DNA of 51,901 nucleotides from Spirochaetota bacterium. Lineage in GTDB: Bacteria; Spirochaetota; UBA4802; JAFGJZ01. Positions 36,928 through 44,878 of this stretch are shown piece after piece; the stretch's first letter is position 1, and each line of letters starts with the position of its first letter. The DNA lies in contig JAKPJF010000070.1 in NCBI GenBank assembly GCA_029554345.1, positions 1 through 51,901 on the forward strand, given 5' to 3'. Position numbers and translations under genes: made by a program. Below the pieces are notes generated by a model. The model was not told the DNA's origin. It made no database searches and saw only the letters and a list, made by a program, of their open reading frames with translations.

Positions 36928-37945
36928 CTATAATTACCTCGAGTTTTTTTACATCTATCATTTTGTAAAAACTTTTTCCGATTCCTTTCAGAAGAACGAA
37001 ATTTACACCTTCTCCTTCACGCTTCTTGTCTTTCATAACAAGACGCTTAATCTCATCCGCGGAAGAAGCTGAAGAAGCCGGATAACCGAATGAATCCAAA
37101 AGAGAGCGTACCTGAACACAGTCTTTTTCAGAAAGAAAGCCCAAACGTCTTGATATTTCAGCGGCAAGATTCATACCCGCGCCGACCGCAATACCATGAG
37201 GAAGCTTTTCAAGAATCTCAACTGCATGACCCAGAGTATGCCCGAAATTGAGAAGTTTTCTTTCACCCTGCTCCGTTTCATCACGGCTCACAACACCTGC
37301 TTTTATTTCAACAGAACGGAGAACTATTTCAGACATGAATTTTTCATCCCGGCTAAGAATCATATCTTTATTATTTTTTATTTTTTCAAAATACTTTTTA
37401 TCTTTTATAACGGCATGTTTGATGACTTCGGCAAGTCCTGAAAGATATTCTTCATCAGAAAGTGTTTTAAAGAATGAGGGATCGCAAAGAACAAATTCAG
37501 GCTGATTGATTGTGCCGATCATGTTTTTGTAACCGCCGAAGTTGATTCCGTTCTTTCCGCCGACGCTCGCATCAACCTGAGAAAGAAGAGTCGTCGGAAC
37601 AAATCCGAAACGAACACCGCGCAAAAATATTGAAGAAACAAAACCGACCGCGTCGGTAAGAGCACCTCCGCCGATTGCGAGAATAAATTTTTTGCGGTCT
37701 GCATTCATAGACAGAAGCTTTTCGCAAATATTCATGATCGAATCAATAGTCTTGCCGGCTTCTCCCCTTTCTGCAACAATAAGCGGAGCGGACGGAAACT
37801 TATCTCCGTAGAGCCTGAAAACTTCCGTCTCGGTTATGATTATTGTATTTTTTAAATCAATCATCTCAGAAAGAGATGCGAAACCGCCTCCCACGTGAAT
37901 GACAGAACGGTTCACCCTTTTTGACGAAACTTTTACGGCATTCAA
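36905..37945 (-). CDS. aroB: 3-dehydroquinate synthase
   Basis: 346 residues. It cyclises DAHP to 3-dehydroquinate with NAD+. GGGALTDAVGFVSS (nucleotide loop), RGVRFGFVPTTLLSQVDASVGGKNGINF and the zinc ligands in GLAEVIKHA, NFGHTLGHAVE are present. The start appears to be TTG at 37945, one base past the aroF stop, because the only nearby ATG is out of frame; a GTG at 37915 is the alternative and would leave just the conserved N terminus. Confidence 0.94.
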   Translation of the reverse strand: MNAVKVSSKRVNRSVIHVGGGFASLSEMIDLKNTIIITETEVFRLYGDKFPSAPLIVAERGEAGKTIDSIMNICEKLLSMNADRKKFILAIGGGALTDAVGFVSSIFLRGVRFGFVPTTLLSQVDASVGGKNGINFGGYKNMIGTINQPEFVLCDPSFFKTLSDEEYLSGLAEVIKHAVIKDKKYFEKIKNNKDMILSRDEKFMSEIVLRSVEIKAGVVSRDETEQGERKLLNFGHTLGHAVEILEKLPHGIAVGAGMNLAAEISRRLGFLSEKDCVQVRSLLDSFGYPASSASSADEIKRLVMKDKKREGEGVNFVLLKGIGKSFYKMIDVKKLEVIIDDMCRPV

Positions 37946-37946
37946 A

Positions 37947-38762
37947 CTACATCACCGATTTAATGAATTCTGCAGTCTTATTGAGCTTTGCCATCAAAGG
38001 CTTAAACTCGTCAATAGTCAACTGCTGATCGGAATCGCTCTTCGCACTTGAAGGATCACAATGAACTTCTATTTCGAGTCCGTCAGCGCCGGCAGCAACA
38101 GAGGCGATTGACATCTGTTCGATCAGTGATTTTTTTCCTGTTCCGTGGCTCGGATCAACGATAATCGGAAGATGAGTGCATTCTTTTACTGCAGGAATTA
38201 TACTGAGATCAAGAGTGTTTCTTGTATATGTTTCAAAAGTTCTGATGCCGCGCTCGCAAAGAATGACATCAGGATTTCCTTCAGCAAGAATATACTCCGC
38301 GCAATTAAGCCACTCGGCAAGAGTTGAATACATTCCGCGTTTCAAAAGAACCGGTTTATTTGATTTTCCTACTTCGCGCAGAAGCGTAAAGTTCTGCATG
38401 TTTCTCGCACCGATCTGAAGAATATCGACATACTCGCATACCCATGAAACGTCACGCGGATCGACGACTTCGGTAATAACCGGAAGACCCGTTATCTCGC
38501 TTGCCTTTGCAAGAATTTTAAGCCCCTTTAGACCAAGACCCTGAAACGCGTATGGAGAAGTTCTCGGCTTGAACGCTCCGCCCCTGATTATATGCGCGCC
38601 GGCTTCTTTGACGCCGATAGCCGTATTAATCATCTGCTCTTCGCTTTCTACTCCGCATGGGCCGGCCATTACAACAAAATCCTCGCCTATTTTGACATTG
38701 CCTACCTGCACAACTGTTCTTTTTTTGTCGGCGCCGAGTGCAGCCAATTTAAGATTTTTCAT
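37947..38762 (-). CDS. aroF: 3-deoxy-7-phosphoheptulonate synthase (type I beta, no regulatory domain)
   Basis: 271 residues. It condenses PEP and erythrose-4-phosphate, the entry step of the shikimate pathway. [39 protein letters not shown] and PVLLKRG are the KDSA/AroG-beta signatures, with [11 protein letters not shown] near the C terminus. There is no N-terminal ferredoxin-like or C-terminal chorismate mutase domain, so allosteric feedback is not evident. GAGGTGAT precedes the ATG. As first gene of the ten-gene aromatic operon it lies next to the promoter region shared with alr. Confidence 0.94.
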   Translation of the reverse strand: MKNLKLAALGADKKRTVVQVGNVKIGEDFVVMAGPCGVESEEQMINTAIGVKEAGAHIIRGGAFKPRTSPYAFQGLGLKGLKILAKASEITGLPVITEVVDPRDVSWVCEYVDILQIGARNMQNFTLLREVGKSNKPVLLKRGMYSTLAEWLNCAEYILAEGNPDVILCERGIRTFETYTRNTLDLSIIPAVKECTHLPIIVDPSHGTGKKSLIEQMSIASVAAGADGLEIEVHCDPSSAKSDSDQQLTIDEFKPLMAKLNKTAEFIKSVM

Positions 38763-39006
38763 ATCACCTCATATATTAAAGACATCATTTTCATTATGAA
38801 TACTTACAATTCATTTCCAGCCAACGCATGAGTCAAGAAATATTCCCGAAGCTTATTCAGCATTGCTCATTCATTAAATAGCGTTAAAAATGGTCACTGT
38901 AATTTAATTTCTTTTTTTCTTGCATAAAATCAAACAGAAATCATTCTTACCTCAGATTTCATTTAGACTTTTACTTAAGAAATCAATTATCTCCACAGGA
39001 AACAAA

Positions 39007-40110
39007 ATGAACTGCCGCGGAACATTCGCTGAAATCGATTTAAAAGCCATAAAACACAATCTGAGCATATTGAGACAGCATTGCGGAAATTCAAAAATTC
39101 TCATGGCAGTAAAAGCCGACGCGTACGGACACGGCGCGGTCGGAATATCCGGATTCTGCGAAAGCGAAAAACTGACTGATGCTTTCGGTGTAGCGTCAAT
39201 AGAGGAAGGCCGCGAACTGAGAAAATCCGGCATCAAGTCCGACATTCTTCTTCTGGGCTTGATACTTCATGATACTGACTGCATCATGGAAGCTGTTGAC
39301 AATTCACTTATTTTATCTGTCGCCGATATTTCTTTTGCACGAATGCTCGTTATACTTTCAGAAAAAATCAGCAGAACAATACGCGTTCATATTAAAACAG
39401 ACACAGGAATGGGCAGAATCGGATGTTCTTTTGACGAAATAGAAGAACTTACAAAACTGTTAATCTCATCAAAGAACATAAAGCTTGAAGGGATATTCAC
39501 TCATATGCCGGTGTCCGACACTGACGACAGCATCTTCAACGAAACACAACTGCAGAAATTCAAATCATCAGCGGCGCTCGCTGAAAACATATCCGGCACA
39601 TCACTAATAAAACATATGGCAAACAGCGGAGCTATATTAAGATTTAAAGAAACACATCTTGACATGGTTAGAGCCGGAATAGTCTGCTACGGATATCCGC
39701 CTGTAGAAACCGGAGATAAATTCATTCCGGTGATGACCTTGAAAAGCAGAATTATTTTTTCAAAAAGAGTAAAAAAAGGAACAGGGCTTTCATACGGATT
39801 GACTTATGCTCCGGATAAGGACTCAAACATAGCAACTGCCGCTATCGGTTACGGAGACGGCTACAACAGGCTTCTTTCAAACAACGCACATGTAATAATA
39901 AGAAACAGACTCTACCCTGTTGCGGGAAGAGTCTGCATGGATCAGATTTTAATCAACACCTTCGATGATATTTACGATGCCGGAGAAGAAATAATTCTTT
40001 TCGGAAAAGAAACTATAAACGCTCAGACTATCGCTTCAGCAATAAACACTATCCCGTACGAAATAACCTGCAACATATCCAAAAGAGTTCCGAGAGTGTT
40101 CATCAATTAG
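39007..40110 (+). CDS. alr: Alanine racemase
   Basis: 367 residues from the ATG at 39007 (AGGAAA about 6 nt upstream); a start at 38920 would add 29 residues absent from the family. It interconverts L- and D-alanine for peptidoglycan. PLP lysine in ILMAVKADAYGHG (Lys36), a GRIGCSFDEI barrel strand, and the C-terminal GYGDGYNR with VAGRVCMDQILI are typical. It is divergent from the aromatic operon across about 244 bp of AT-rich DNA. Confidence 0.95.
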   Translation: MNCRGTFAEIDLKAIKHNLSILRQHCGNSKILMAVKADAYGHGAVGISGFCESEKLTDAFGVASIEEGRELRKSGIKSDILLLGLILHDTDCIMEAVDNSLILSVADISFARMLVILSEKISRTIRVHIKTDTGMGRIGCSFDEIEELTKLLISSKNIKLEGIFTHMPVSDTDDSIFNETQLQKFKSSAALAENISGTSLIKHMANSGAILRFKETHLDMVRAGIVCYGYPPVETGDKFIPVMTLKSRIIFSKRVKKGTGLSYGLTYAPDKDSNIATAAIGYGDGYNRLLSNNAHVIIRNRLYPVAGRVCMDQILINTFDDIYDAGEEIILFGKETINAQTIASAINTIPYEITCNISKRVPRVFIN

Positions 40111-40271
40111 GCTGTTATATCAATATTCTGACCGATACTCGCGTTAGAAACCTTTTCAATGACATTCTGCTGCATCATCTTTTCTTCAAGACCCATTGAT
40201 TTTGAAGTAATGTCTTTCAAAAGACTTCCCATATCCGCTATGCCGGAAACAACCGAGTTAACACCTTCCAT
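40107..40271 (-). CDS. Small conserved-looking protein (54 aa)
   Basis: A 54-residue protein beginning MEGVNSVVSGIADMGSLL and ending in SIGQNIDITA. An excellent ribosome-binding site (GGAGGAGG, 5 nt before the ATG) marks it as translated. It is amphipathic-helical with a Met/Gln-rich middle and no membrane segment. The layout of a short helix ending in a Gly-x-x-Ile-Asp-x-x-Ala tail recalls small YjfB-like putative motility proteins, but I cannot assign it. It overlaps the alr stop by 4 bp tail to tail and may be cotranscribed with the envelope protein gene upstream. Confidence 0.75.
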   Translation of the reverse strand: MEGVNSVVSGIADMGSLLKDITSKSMGLEEKMMQQNVIEKVSNASIGQNIDITA

Positions 40272-40341
40272 ATTTCCTCCTCCGGATTAATCCGAAACTT
40301 GCGCAAAATATTATCGGTACACACTTAAATAAACTTTAGCA

Positions 40342-40791
40342 CTATTTGCCGATAACACTAAAAGGAATTGTCATCATCAATCCCGCTTCATGAGACTTAT
40401 ATTCCCTAAAAGAGTTCACATATCTGTAATACGGAACCAAGGGAATACCCAGCGGTTTTTTAAAAAATTCAAGCGATCCGCCAAGCACCATTGTCTTCAT
40501 CTTATCGTCTTTATAAAGAATCTTTATGTATGAAGCGTCAAAAACAGGATTCAACCTTGAAAAACCGAAAAGTCCGATCTGAGGCTCTATGAAAAACCTT
40601 TTATAGGATGGCGTTCTTTCAAATTCAATATTATCACCCAGAATCGGGAAAGTTATAAACCCGAATTGATGAATAAAATTATTAGTAATAAATGCGCTCT
40701 TCTCCCTTTCAAAACCGACGAAATAATAAGAACGGGATTGAAGACTAAAAGCTGAAAAAAGCAAGATAATATAAACAAATATCTTATTCAT
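40342..40791 (-). CDS. Hypothetical exported, probably outer-membrane, protein
   Basis: 149 residues with a signal peptide (about 1-20, FVYIILLFSAFSLQSRS). The mature part alternates aromatic and polar residues: YYFVGFEREKSAFITNNFIH, RFFIEPQIGLFGFSRLNP and GLMMTIPFSVIGK at the end, as in small beta-barrel or beta-sheet outer-membrane proteins, including a C-terminal aromatic/hydrophobic strand. No family recognised. GGGTGG lies before the ATG. A possible promoter (ATGACA-17-TATATT, 40835-40807) would leave a very short leader. Confidence 0.6.
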   Translation of the reverse strand: MNKIFVYIILLFSAFSLQSRSYYFVGFEREKSAFITNNFIHQFGFITFPILGDNIEFERTPSYKRFFIEPQIGLFGFSRLNPVFDASYIKILYKDDKMKTMVLGGSLEFFKKPLGIPLVPYYRYVNSFREYKSHEAGLMMTIPFSVIGK

Positions 40792-40860
40792 TTTCCACCC
40801 ATAACCAATATAACATATTATGACTGTTTTGTCATCACCTGATATGAAACAATTTAATAA

Positions 40861-41361
40861 TCATTTCTTTCCGGAAAAAAGCTTTTCCCAGAAAGAAAGT
40901 TCATCATCGCTTAATTTTACATCGGAAGGCTTCTCTTCTGTTTTTTCAGTTTCATCCAGAACCTTTGTCACAAGGGGAGCAAAATCCTCGCTTTTAACAA
41001 CCGGCGTTCCGAACTTTCTAAGATAACCGATTATCGCTTTGTCTGATGTAACGACAGTAGTCATTTTTGGCTGCTTATCATATTTGATTGACTGCATTAT
41101 CAGATAATCGGCAGAAAGATCATGAGAATAAATCAGCTGGACGCCTTTTACTTTTTCCTTTTCCGTATTGTCGCCTTCTTTTCTTTTTCCGTCAAAAATA
41201 ATAACGGACTTCTTCTTCGCTTTCACGGAATATTCAGCAATCAAATCAACAAGACCATGCATCGCACCGATCAGGTTTTTTTCATACATCATTTCTTCAA
41301 GGTGAGGAAACTTGTAGATGAGATTAAACCCGTCGATGAGAATGTTTTTTGTCTTAATCAC
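40861..41361 (-). CDS. YacP/NYN-domain ribonuclease-like protein
   Basis: 166 residues. NILIDGFNLIYKFP (the first metal-binding Asp), SVIIFDGKR and VVTSDKAIIGYL (second acidic site) are the PIN-like NYN/YacP core. YacP relatives such as Rae1 are ribosome-associated mRNA endonucleases. The last 30 residues are acidic and probably disordered. It is the last gene of the LysM lipoprotein operon and overlaps the previous gene by 4 bp. Confidence 0.85.
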   Translation of the reverse strand: MIKTKNILIDGFNLIYKFPHLEEMMYEKNLIGAMHGLVDLIAEYSVKAKKKSVIIFDGKRKEGDNTEKEKVKGVQLIYSHDLSADYLIMQSIKYDKQPKMTTVVTSDKAIIGYLRKFGTPVVKSEDFAPLVTKVLDETEKTEEKPSDVKLSDDELSFWEKLFSGKK

Positions 41362-41648
41362 TTGGCAAGCCCGGGAAGACCTTTGGAAAAATCTTCTTTG
41401 ACCTTGGTTTTTGCTTCTTCACTGATTTTTTTAACATCTTCCTTTCCGATATTTTTGATATCGGAAAACTTCCGCCCGCTGAGATAATAAGCCAGCGCAA
41501 TGACAATTACAACAGTAAGAATAAAGGCAAAATACTTTTTCACTTTTGTTATTATCAAAAGAAGAAGCAGTGCTGATAATGCGCCGACTGCAAAAACTAC
41601 CGCAGGTTCCGATGAATATTTATGGAATAAATCGATTAAGCTTTTCAT
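41358..41648 (-). CDS. Small two-helix membrane protein
   Basis: 96 residues. Two membrane helices (about 15-34, VVFAVGALSALLLLLIITKV, and about 38-57, YFAFILTVVIVIALAYYL) are followed by a charged, Lys-rich helix exposed outside the membrane. No family recognised. It overlaps both neighbours by 4 bp in an operon with the LysM lipoprotein. Confidence 0.75.
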   Translation of the reverse strand: MKSLIDLFHKYSSEPAVVFAVGALSALLLLLIITKVKKYFAFILTVVIVIALAYYLSGRKFSDIKNIGKEDVKKISEEAKTKVKEDFSKGLPGLAK

Positions 41649-42823
41649 TTGTTTTCCCGGTTGTATGTATTGTAAATTTCTATTTTTTTCTTTATATAAT
41701 CAGAAGCGTAAGAATTTTCCCAGTCGCTTTCCGCCTCAAGCGTTTTTTTATAAATGCCCGAAATTTCCATCATCATTTTTTTGAGGCGGTATTCTGAAGT
41801 TGAAACATCGGAGATTTCCGCGATAAAAAGACGTTTGGAAAAAAGAACTCCGAATCTGTTTTTATCATGCGAAAAAGAAAGCTCCTCGCCGTCAAAAGGA
41901 AGCATGCGCACAGCCGAACTTAACGAATCAAAATATCCTGCCGAACCGTTAACGGAAAAAGAAACACGCTCCCTTGAAAAGACTGACGCGGTATTATACG
42001 ATGACGGAGAAATATTTCTGTAAGTCTTTGATGAATGCGAAAATGCACACAGAGAATAATTTCCTATTCCGCCCCTTCTGAAAAAAACTTCATTCTCATT
42101 TAGCCACCCCGCTTCGGATACAGAAGTAACTCCGTCAACTTCAGCATAAAGTGATCCGTTCTTATAGATGGACGCCTTGTAACTTCCTCCACCGCCGGCA
42201 AGAAGAAAGAGAAAGGATGCTGAAGGAGAAAGATATGCTGAAACACTTCCGTGTTGCACTGAGGAATATTTTTCTTCCTTAAGGATAATCCGTTCTTTGC
42301 GCATAAAAGGATTATATTCGGTTATTCCATTTTTTTCATAGATGAGATTTGATGAATTGTCGAATGAAAACTCACTGAAAGGATTCTTCGGATAAAGAAT
42401 ATCAGAAACATTAGTCTTAATATCTCTTATAATAATTTCAGTTGAAAACTTGCGGTAGCCTTCGCGGATCATCCGCTTAACGGCAATAAATCTTCCGTCC
42501 TGCGAAGCCTTTGCCGACTGAACGATTCCATTATAGCGGAAAAGCTCTCTTTTAGAACGCTTTGAAACATCATACTCAACACAAACAAAATATAGAGGAT
42601 TATCGGATTCCTTTACATAAAATAATTTTGAAGGCGAAAGCCAACCGAAGAACGCAACGCCGCTGTCTGCTTCAAAAGCGCCTGCAAATCTATAGAGATC
42701 GAGCTTGGCATTTGTCAGAGTCAGAAAGGACTTGGAGTTCTGTCTGAAATAAATGCTGTCGGGATTAATTTCCCGCGCGGAGATAAACGAAAATAATAAG
42801 AGGCATAATAAAAGAAATCTCAT
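41645..42823 (-). CDS. Hypothetical exported protein, likely beta-propeller
   Basis: 392 residues with a signal peptide (about 1-16, FLLLCLLLFSFISAR). The body has repeated beta-sheet blades in the TolB/WD40-like pattern, e.g. DGRFIAVKRMIREGYRKFS, STEIIIRDIKTNV, and later SPSASFLFLLAGGGGSYKAS. This suggests a periplasmic propeller. The C terminus turns to helix and coiled coil (MMMEISGIYKKTLEAESD). No exact family recognised. It overlaps the LysM gene by 4 bp and probably works with it at the cell envelope. Confidence 0.65.
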   Translation of the reverse strand: MRFLLLCLLLFSFISAREINPDSIYFRQNSKSFLTLTNAKLDLYRFAGAFEADSGVAFFGWLSPSKLFYVKESDNPLYFVCVEYDVSKRSKRELFRYNGIVQSAKASQDGRFIAVKRMIREGYRKFSTEIIIRDIKTNVSDILYPKNPFSEFSFDNSSNLIYEKNGITEYNPFMRKERIILKEEKYSSVQHGSVSAYLSPSASFLFLLAGGGGSYKASIYKNGSLYAEVDGVTSVSEAGWLNENEVFFRRGGIGNYSLCAFSHSSKTYRNISPSSYNTASVFSRERVSFSVNGSAGYFDSLSSAVRMLPFDGEELSFSHDKNRFGVLFSKRLFIAEISDVSTSEYRLKKMMMEISGIYKKTLEAESDWENSYASDYIKKKIEIYNTYNRENK

Positions 42824-44814
42824 TTTCCGGAATGCTCTGTAATGATATCAAAAGTGCTGTCGGGCTTTTTAAGTTGTTTGTCTTCGTCGGAAGACTTTTC
42901 AGTTTTTTCTGCAGTTTTATTTTTCTCAACCGGATCTTTCTCATATTTATTTATCGTGTTAAAAAGCGCTTCATCAGAATCATCGCTTATAGATTTCGTT
43001 TCAGCACTTTTATCTGCACTTTTCGCGTCAGCAGAAGCGGCATTATTCTTTTCAGATATTTTTTTATCACTGGAAGCCGAAACGGTTTTCTTTTTGTCTT
43101 TTGCTGAATCACCGGATGCAGTATTTACCTGTTCAGTTTTAGAAGCTTTGTCATCTTTTTTCAAGTCAGAGGAAGCTTTTTTATTCTGACTTGAAACGTT
43201 TTCTGTCTGCCCGGACTTTTTACTTTTCGATACGGCGCTTTTTGAATCTTTATTTTCAGTTTTATTTTTTACAGTAGCATTTTCTTTTACAGCAGTCTTT
43301 TCTTTTGCCGAATCAGCTTTTACTTTATCAGTCTGTGACGATTTCGTGCTTACTTCGGATTTATCGGCTTTTTTTTTACCGTCAGAACCATTGAGATCAG
43401 CTTCATTTGAAGTAGAAGCATTTTTCTCCGATTCTACGGATCCATTTTTTGATGAATCCGGATTCTTTTTCTGTTCGTCAGTTTTATCAATTTCACCCGA
43501 CTCATCTGTTACAGATTCAGTTCCGGCAGAATCCATGTTTTCAACCGTTCCGGAGTCTTTGTTTTCAACACCGGAAGTATTTTTATTTTCGGCATCTGAT
43601 GAAACTTCATCAGACTTCTTTTTATAATAAAGACTCGGCGACGGAATTATCAGTTTCTGGCCGGGAAAAATAAGATCAGGATCTTTTATCTTGTCCCTGT
43701 TCGCCATGTAAATCAAAGGCCACATGTCGTACTGATTATCATAATAATTCCCTGCAATTCGCCACAGGCAATCGCGTTTTTTTCTGTCATACTTAACTAC
43801 ATATTCCTTCGGAAATCCGTCGTCGTCCTTGACTTTTTCTGCTACGGCTTCTTCTACCGCTTTTTCTTCAACTTCAACTTTTGCAGTTTCAGTTTTCAAT
43901 CTGTCAATTTCCGCAAGAGCTTCGTCGCATTTAACGATAACCGAATCATAATCCTTTTCGTCATTGAACTTTTTCGCATCCGCTAGAAGGGATTCAGGTT
44001 TAGAAACATCCTTGTCCGCTGATTTCTTCAGTTCCGCGAGTTCGTTTTCAACAGATGCGATTTTATCCGATGCAGTCTTTTTTTTGCCGCCGAGAGAAAG
44101 CTTGAGTTCGCTTACAACAGCTTCCGCTTCAGAAAGGTCTTTGTCAGCATCATCGAATTTAGTTTCATTTATATTGAAATCTGCCGATTTTACTTTTGCA
44201 TTAGCGGATTCGGTCTTTTCAGGAAAAAGTCTCGATGCTCCGTCAGACTCAAGATCAAACAGAGAAGCTTTGAGAGCATTGAGCCGATCCTTTAAAGAAC
44301 CTCTTTTAGAATTTATCGCGGCAGAAGCGGCATATTTCGCCTTGTCCGCAAGAGCCTTCACCTGAACGCTTTTATCTTTCGATTCGTAGTATTTTTTGTC
44401 ATTATAATCTTTTTCAGCATCGGCAAGAAGCATTACCGCAGCATCATTTTCCTGAGTAGCGAATTTTTCCGATCCGGCGGATTTCATTTCATCAACGCTT
44501 TTTTTGGCTTCAGAAAGATAGCTTTCAGACCAAAGCGGAAGAGCTTTTTCGTAAGCCTGATCGGCAGAAGCTTTAGCTTTTAGCGCATTTGCTTTGGCAT
44601 CTTCAGCCTTCTCGTCTCTGATAGCTTCATGAGATTTCATCAGAAAATCAGACGCAGCGCTATATTCGTCTGAAGCGAATTTTTCAGCATCAACCGATTT
44701 CGCTTTAGAAATAGAAACCTTGGCGGAAACCATGTCATTCAGAGGAAGCTCAAAACCGCATGATACCGCAAAAAATAAAAGCGGCACAAGAAATATTAAA
44801 CAGTTTTTTCTCAT
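42820..44814 (-). CDS. LysM-domain lipoprotein with long low-complexity tail
   Basis: 664 residues. Lipoprotein signal ending FAVSC (Cys19); then Ala/Lys/Asp-rich helical repeats (about 25-330) of the kind FASDEYSAASDFLMKSHEAI and KFATQENDAAVMLLADAEKD, spaced about 70-80 residues and resembling DUF4398-type lipoproteins; a LysM peptidoglycan-binding domain at about 337-391 (CLWRIAGNYYDN then NRDKIKDPDLIFPGQKLIIP); and a 260-residue tail almost only of Lys, Ser, Asp, Glu, Ala and Asn (400-664), probably disordered. It should bridge the outer membrane or its inner face and the peptidoglycan. GGGGGA precedes the ATG. Confidence 0.85.
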   Translation of the reverse strand: MRKNCLIFLVPLLFFAVSCGFELPLNDMVSAKVSISKAKSVDAEKFASDEYSAASDFLMKSHEAIRDEKAEDAKANALKAKASADQAYEKALPLWSESYLSEAKKSVDEMKSAGSEKFATQENDAAVMLLADAEKDYNDKKYYESKDKSVQVKALADKAKYAASAAINSKRGSLKDRLNALKASLFDLESDGASRLFPEKTESANAKVKSADFNINETKFDDADKDLSEAEAVVSELKLSLGGKKKTASDKIASVENELAELKKSADKDVSKPESLLADAKKFNDEKDYDSVIVKCDEALAEIDRLKTETAKVEVEEKAVEEAVAEKVKDDDGFPKEYVVKYDRKKRDCLWRIAGNYYDNQYDMWPLIYMANRDKIKDPDLIFPGQKLIIPSPSLYYKKKSDEVSSDAENKNTSGVENKDSGTVENMDSAGTESVTDESGEIDKTDEQKKNPDSSKNGSVESEKNASTSNEADLNGSDGKKKADKSEVSTKSSQTDKVKADSAKEKTAVKENATVKNKTENKDSKSAVSKSKKSGQTENVSSQNKKASSDLKKDDKASKTEQVNTASGDSAKDKKKTVSASSDKKISEKNNAASADAKSADKSAETKSISDDSDEALFNTINKYEKDPVEKNKTAEKTEKSSDEDKQLKKPDSTFDIITEHSGK

Positions 44815-44841
44815 CTGAAATCCCCCGAAATAATAATGCTT

Positions 44842-44871
44842 TTAATAGAACTTGTTTTTCACATCAGTCAA
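44842..44871 (-). promoter_or_regulatory. Possible promoter for the LysM operon
   Basis: TTGACT (44871-44866), an 18-bp spacer and TATTAA (44847-44842) on the minus strand. It predicts a start near 44836, about 22 nt before the ATG, with the Shine-Dalgarno site in between. The -35 is just downstream of the dinG stop. Confidence 0.5.
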
Positions 44872-44878
44872 TAACATT

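Noticed and set aside
38763-39006. T-box, riboswitch or attenuator ahead of the aromatic operon
   Set aside because: No leader peptide rich in aromatic codons, no terminator-like hairpin and no known riboswitch core could be seen; only an isolated TTGACT (38836-38831) and AT-rich sequence.
40807-40835. Promoter ATGACA-17-TATATT ahead of the envelope protein gene at 40342-40791
   Set aside because: The match is good but transcription would start about 9 nt before the ATG, leaving no room for the Shine-Dalgarno site, so it is not listed as a feature.
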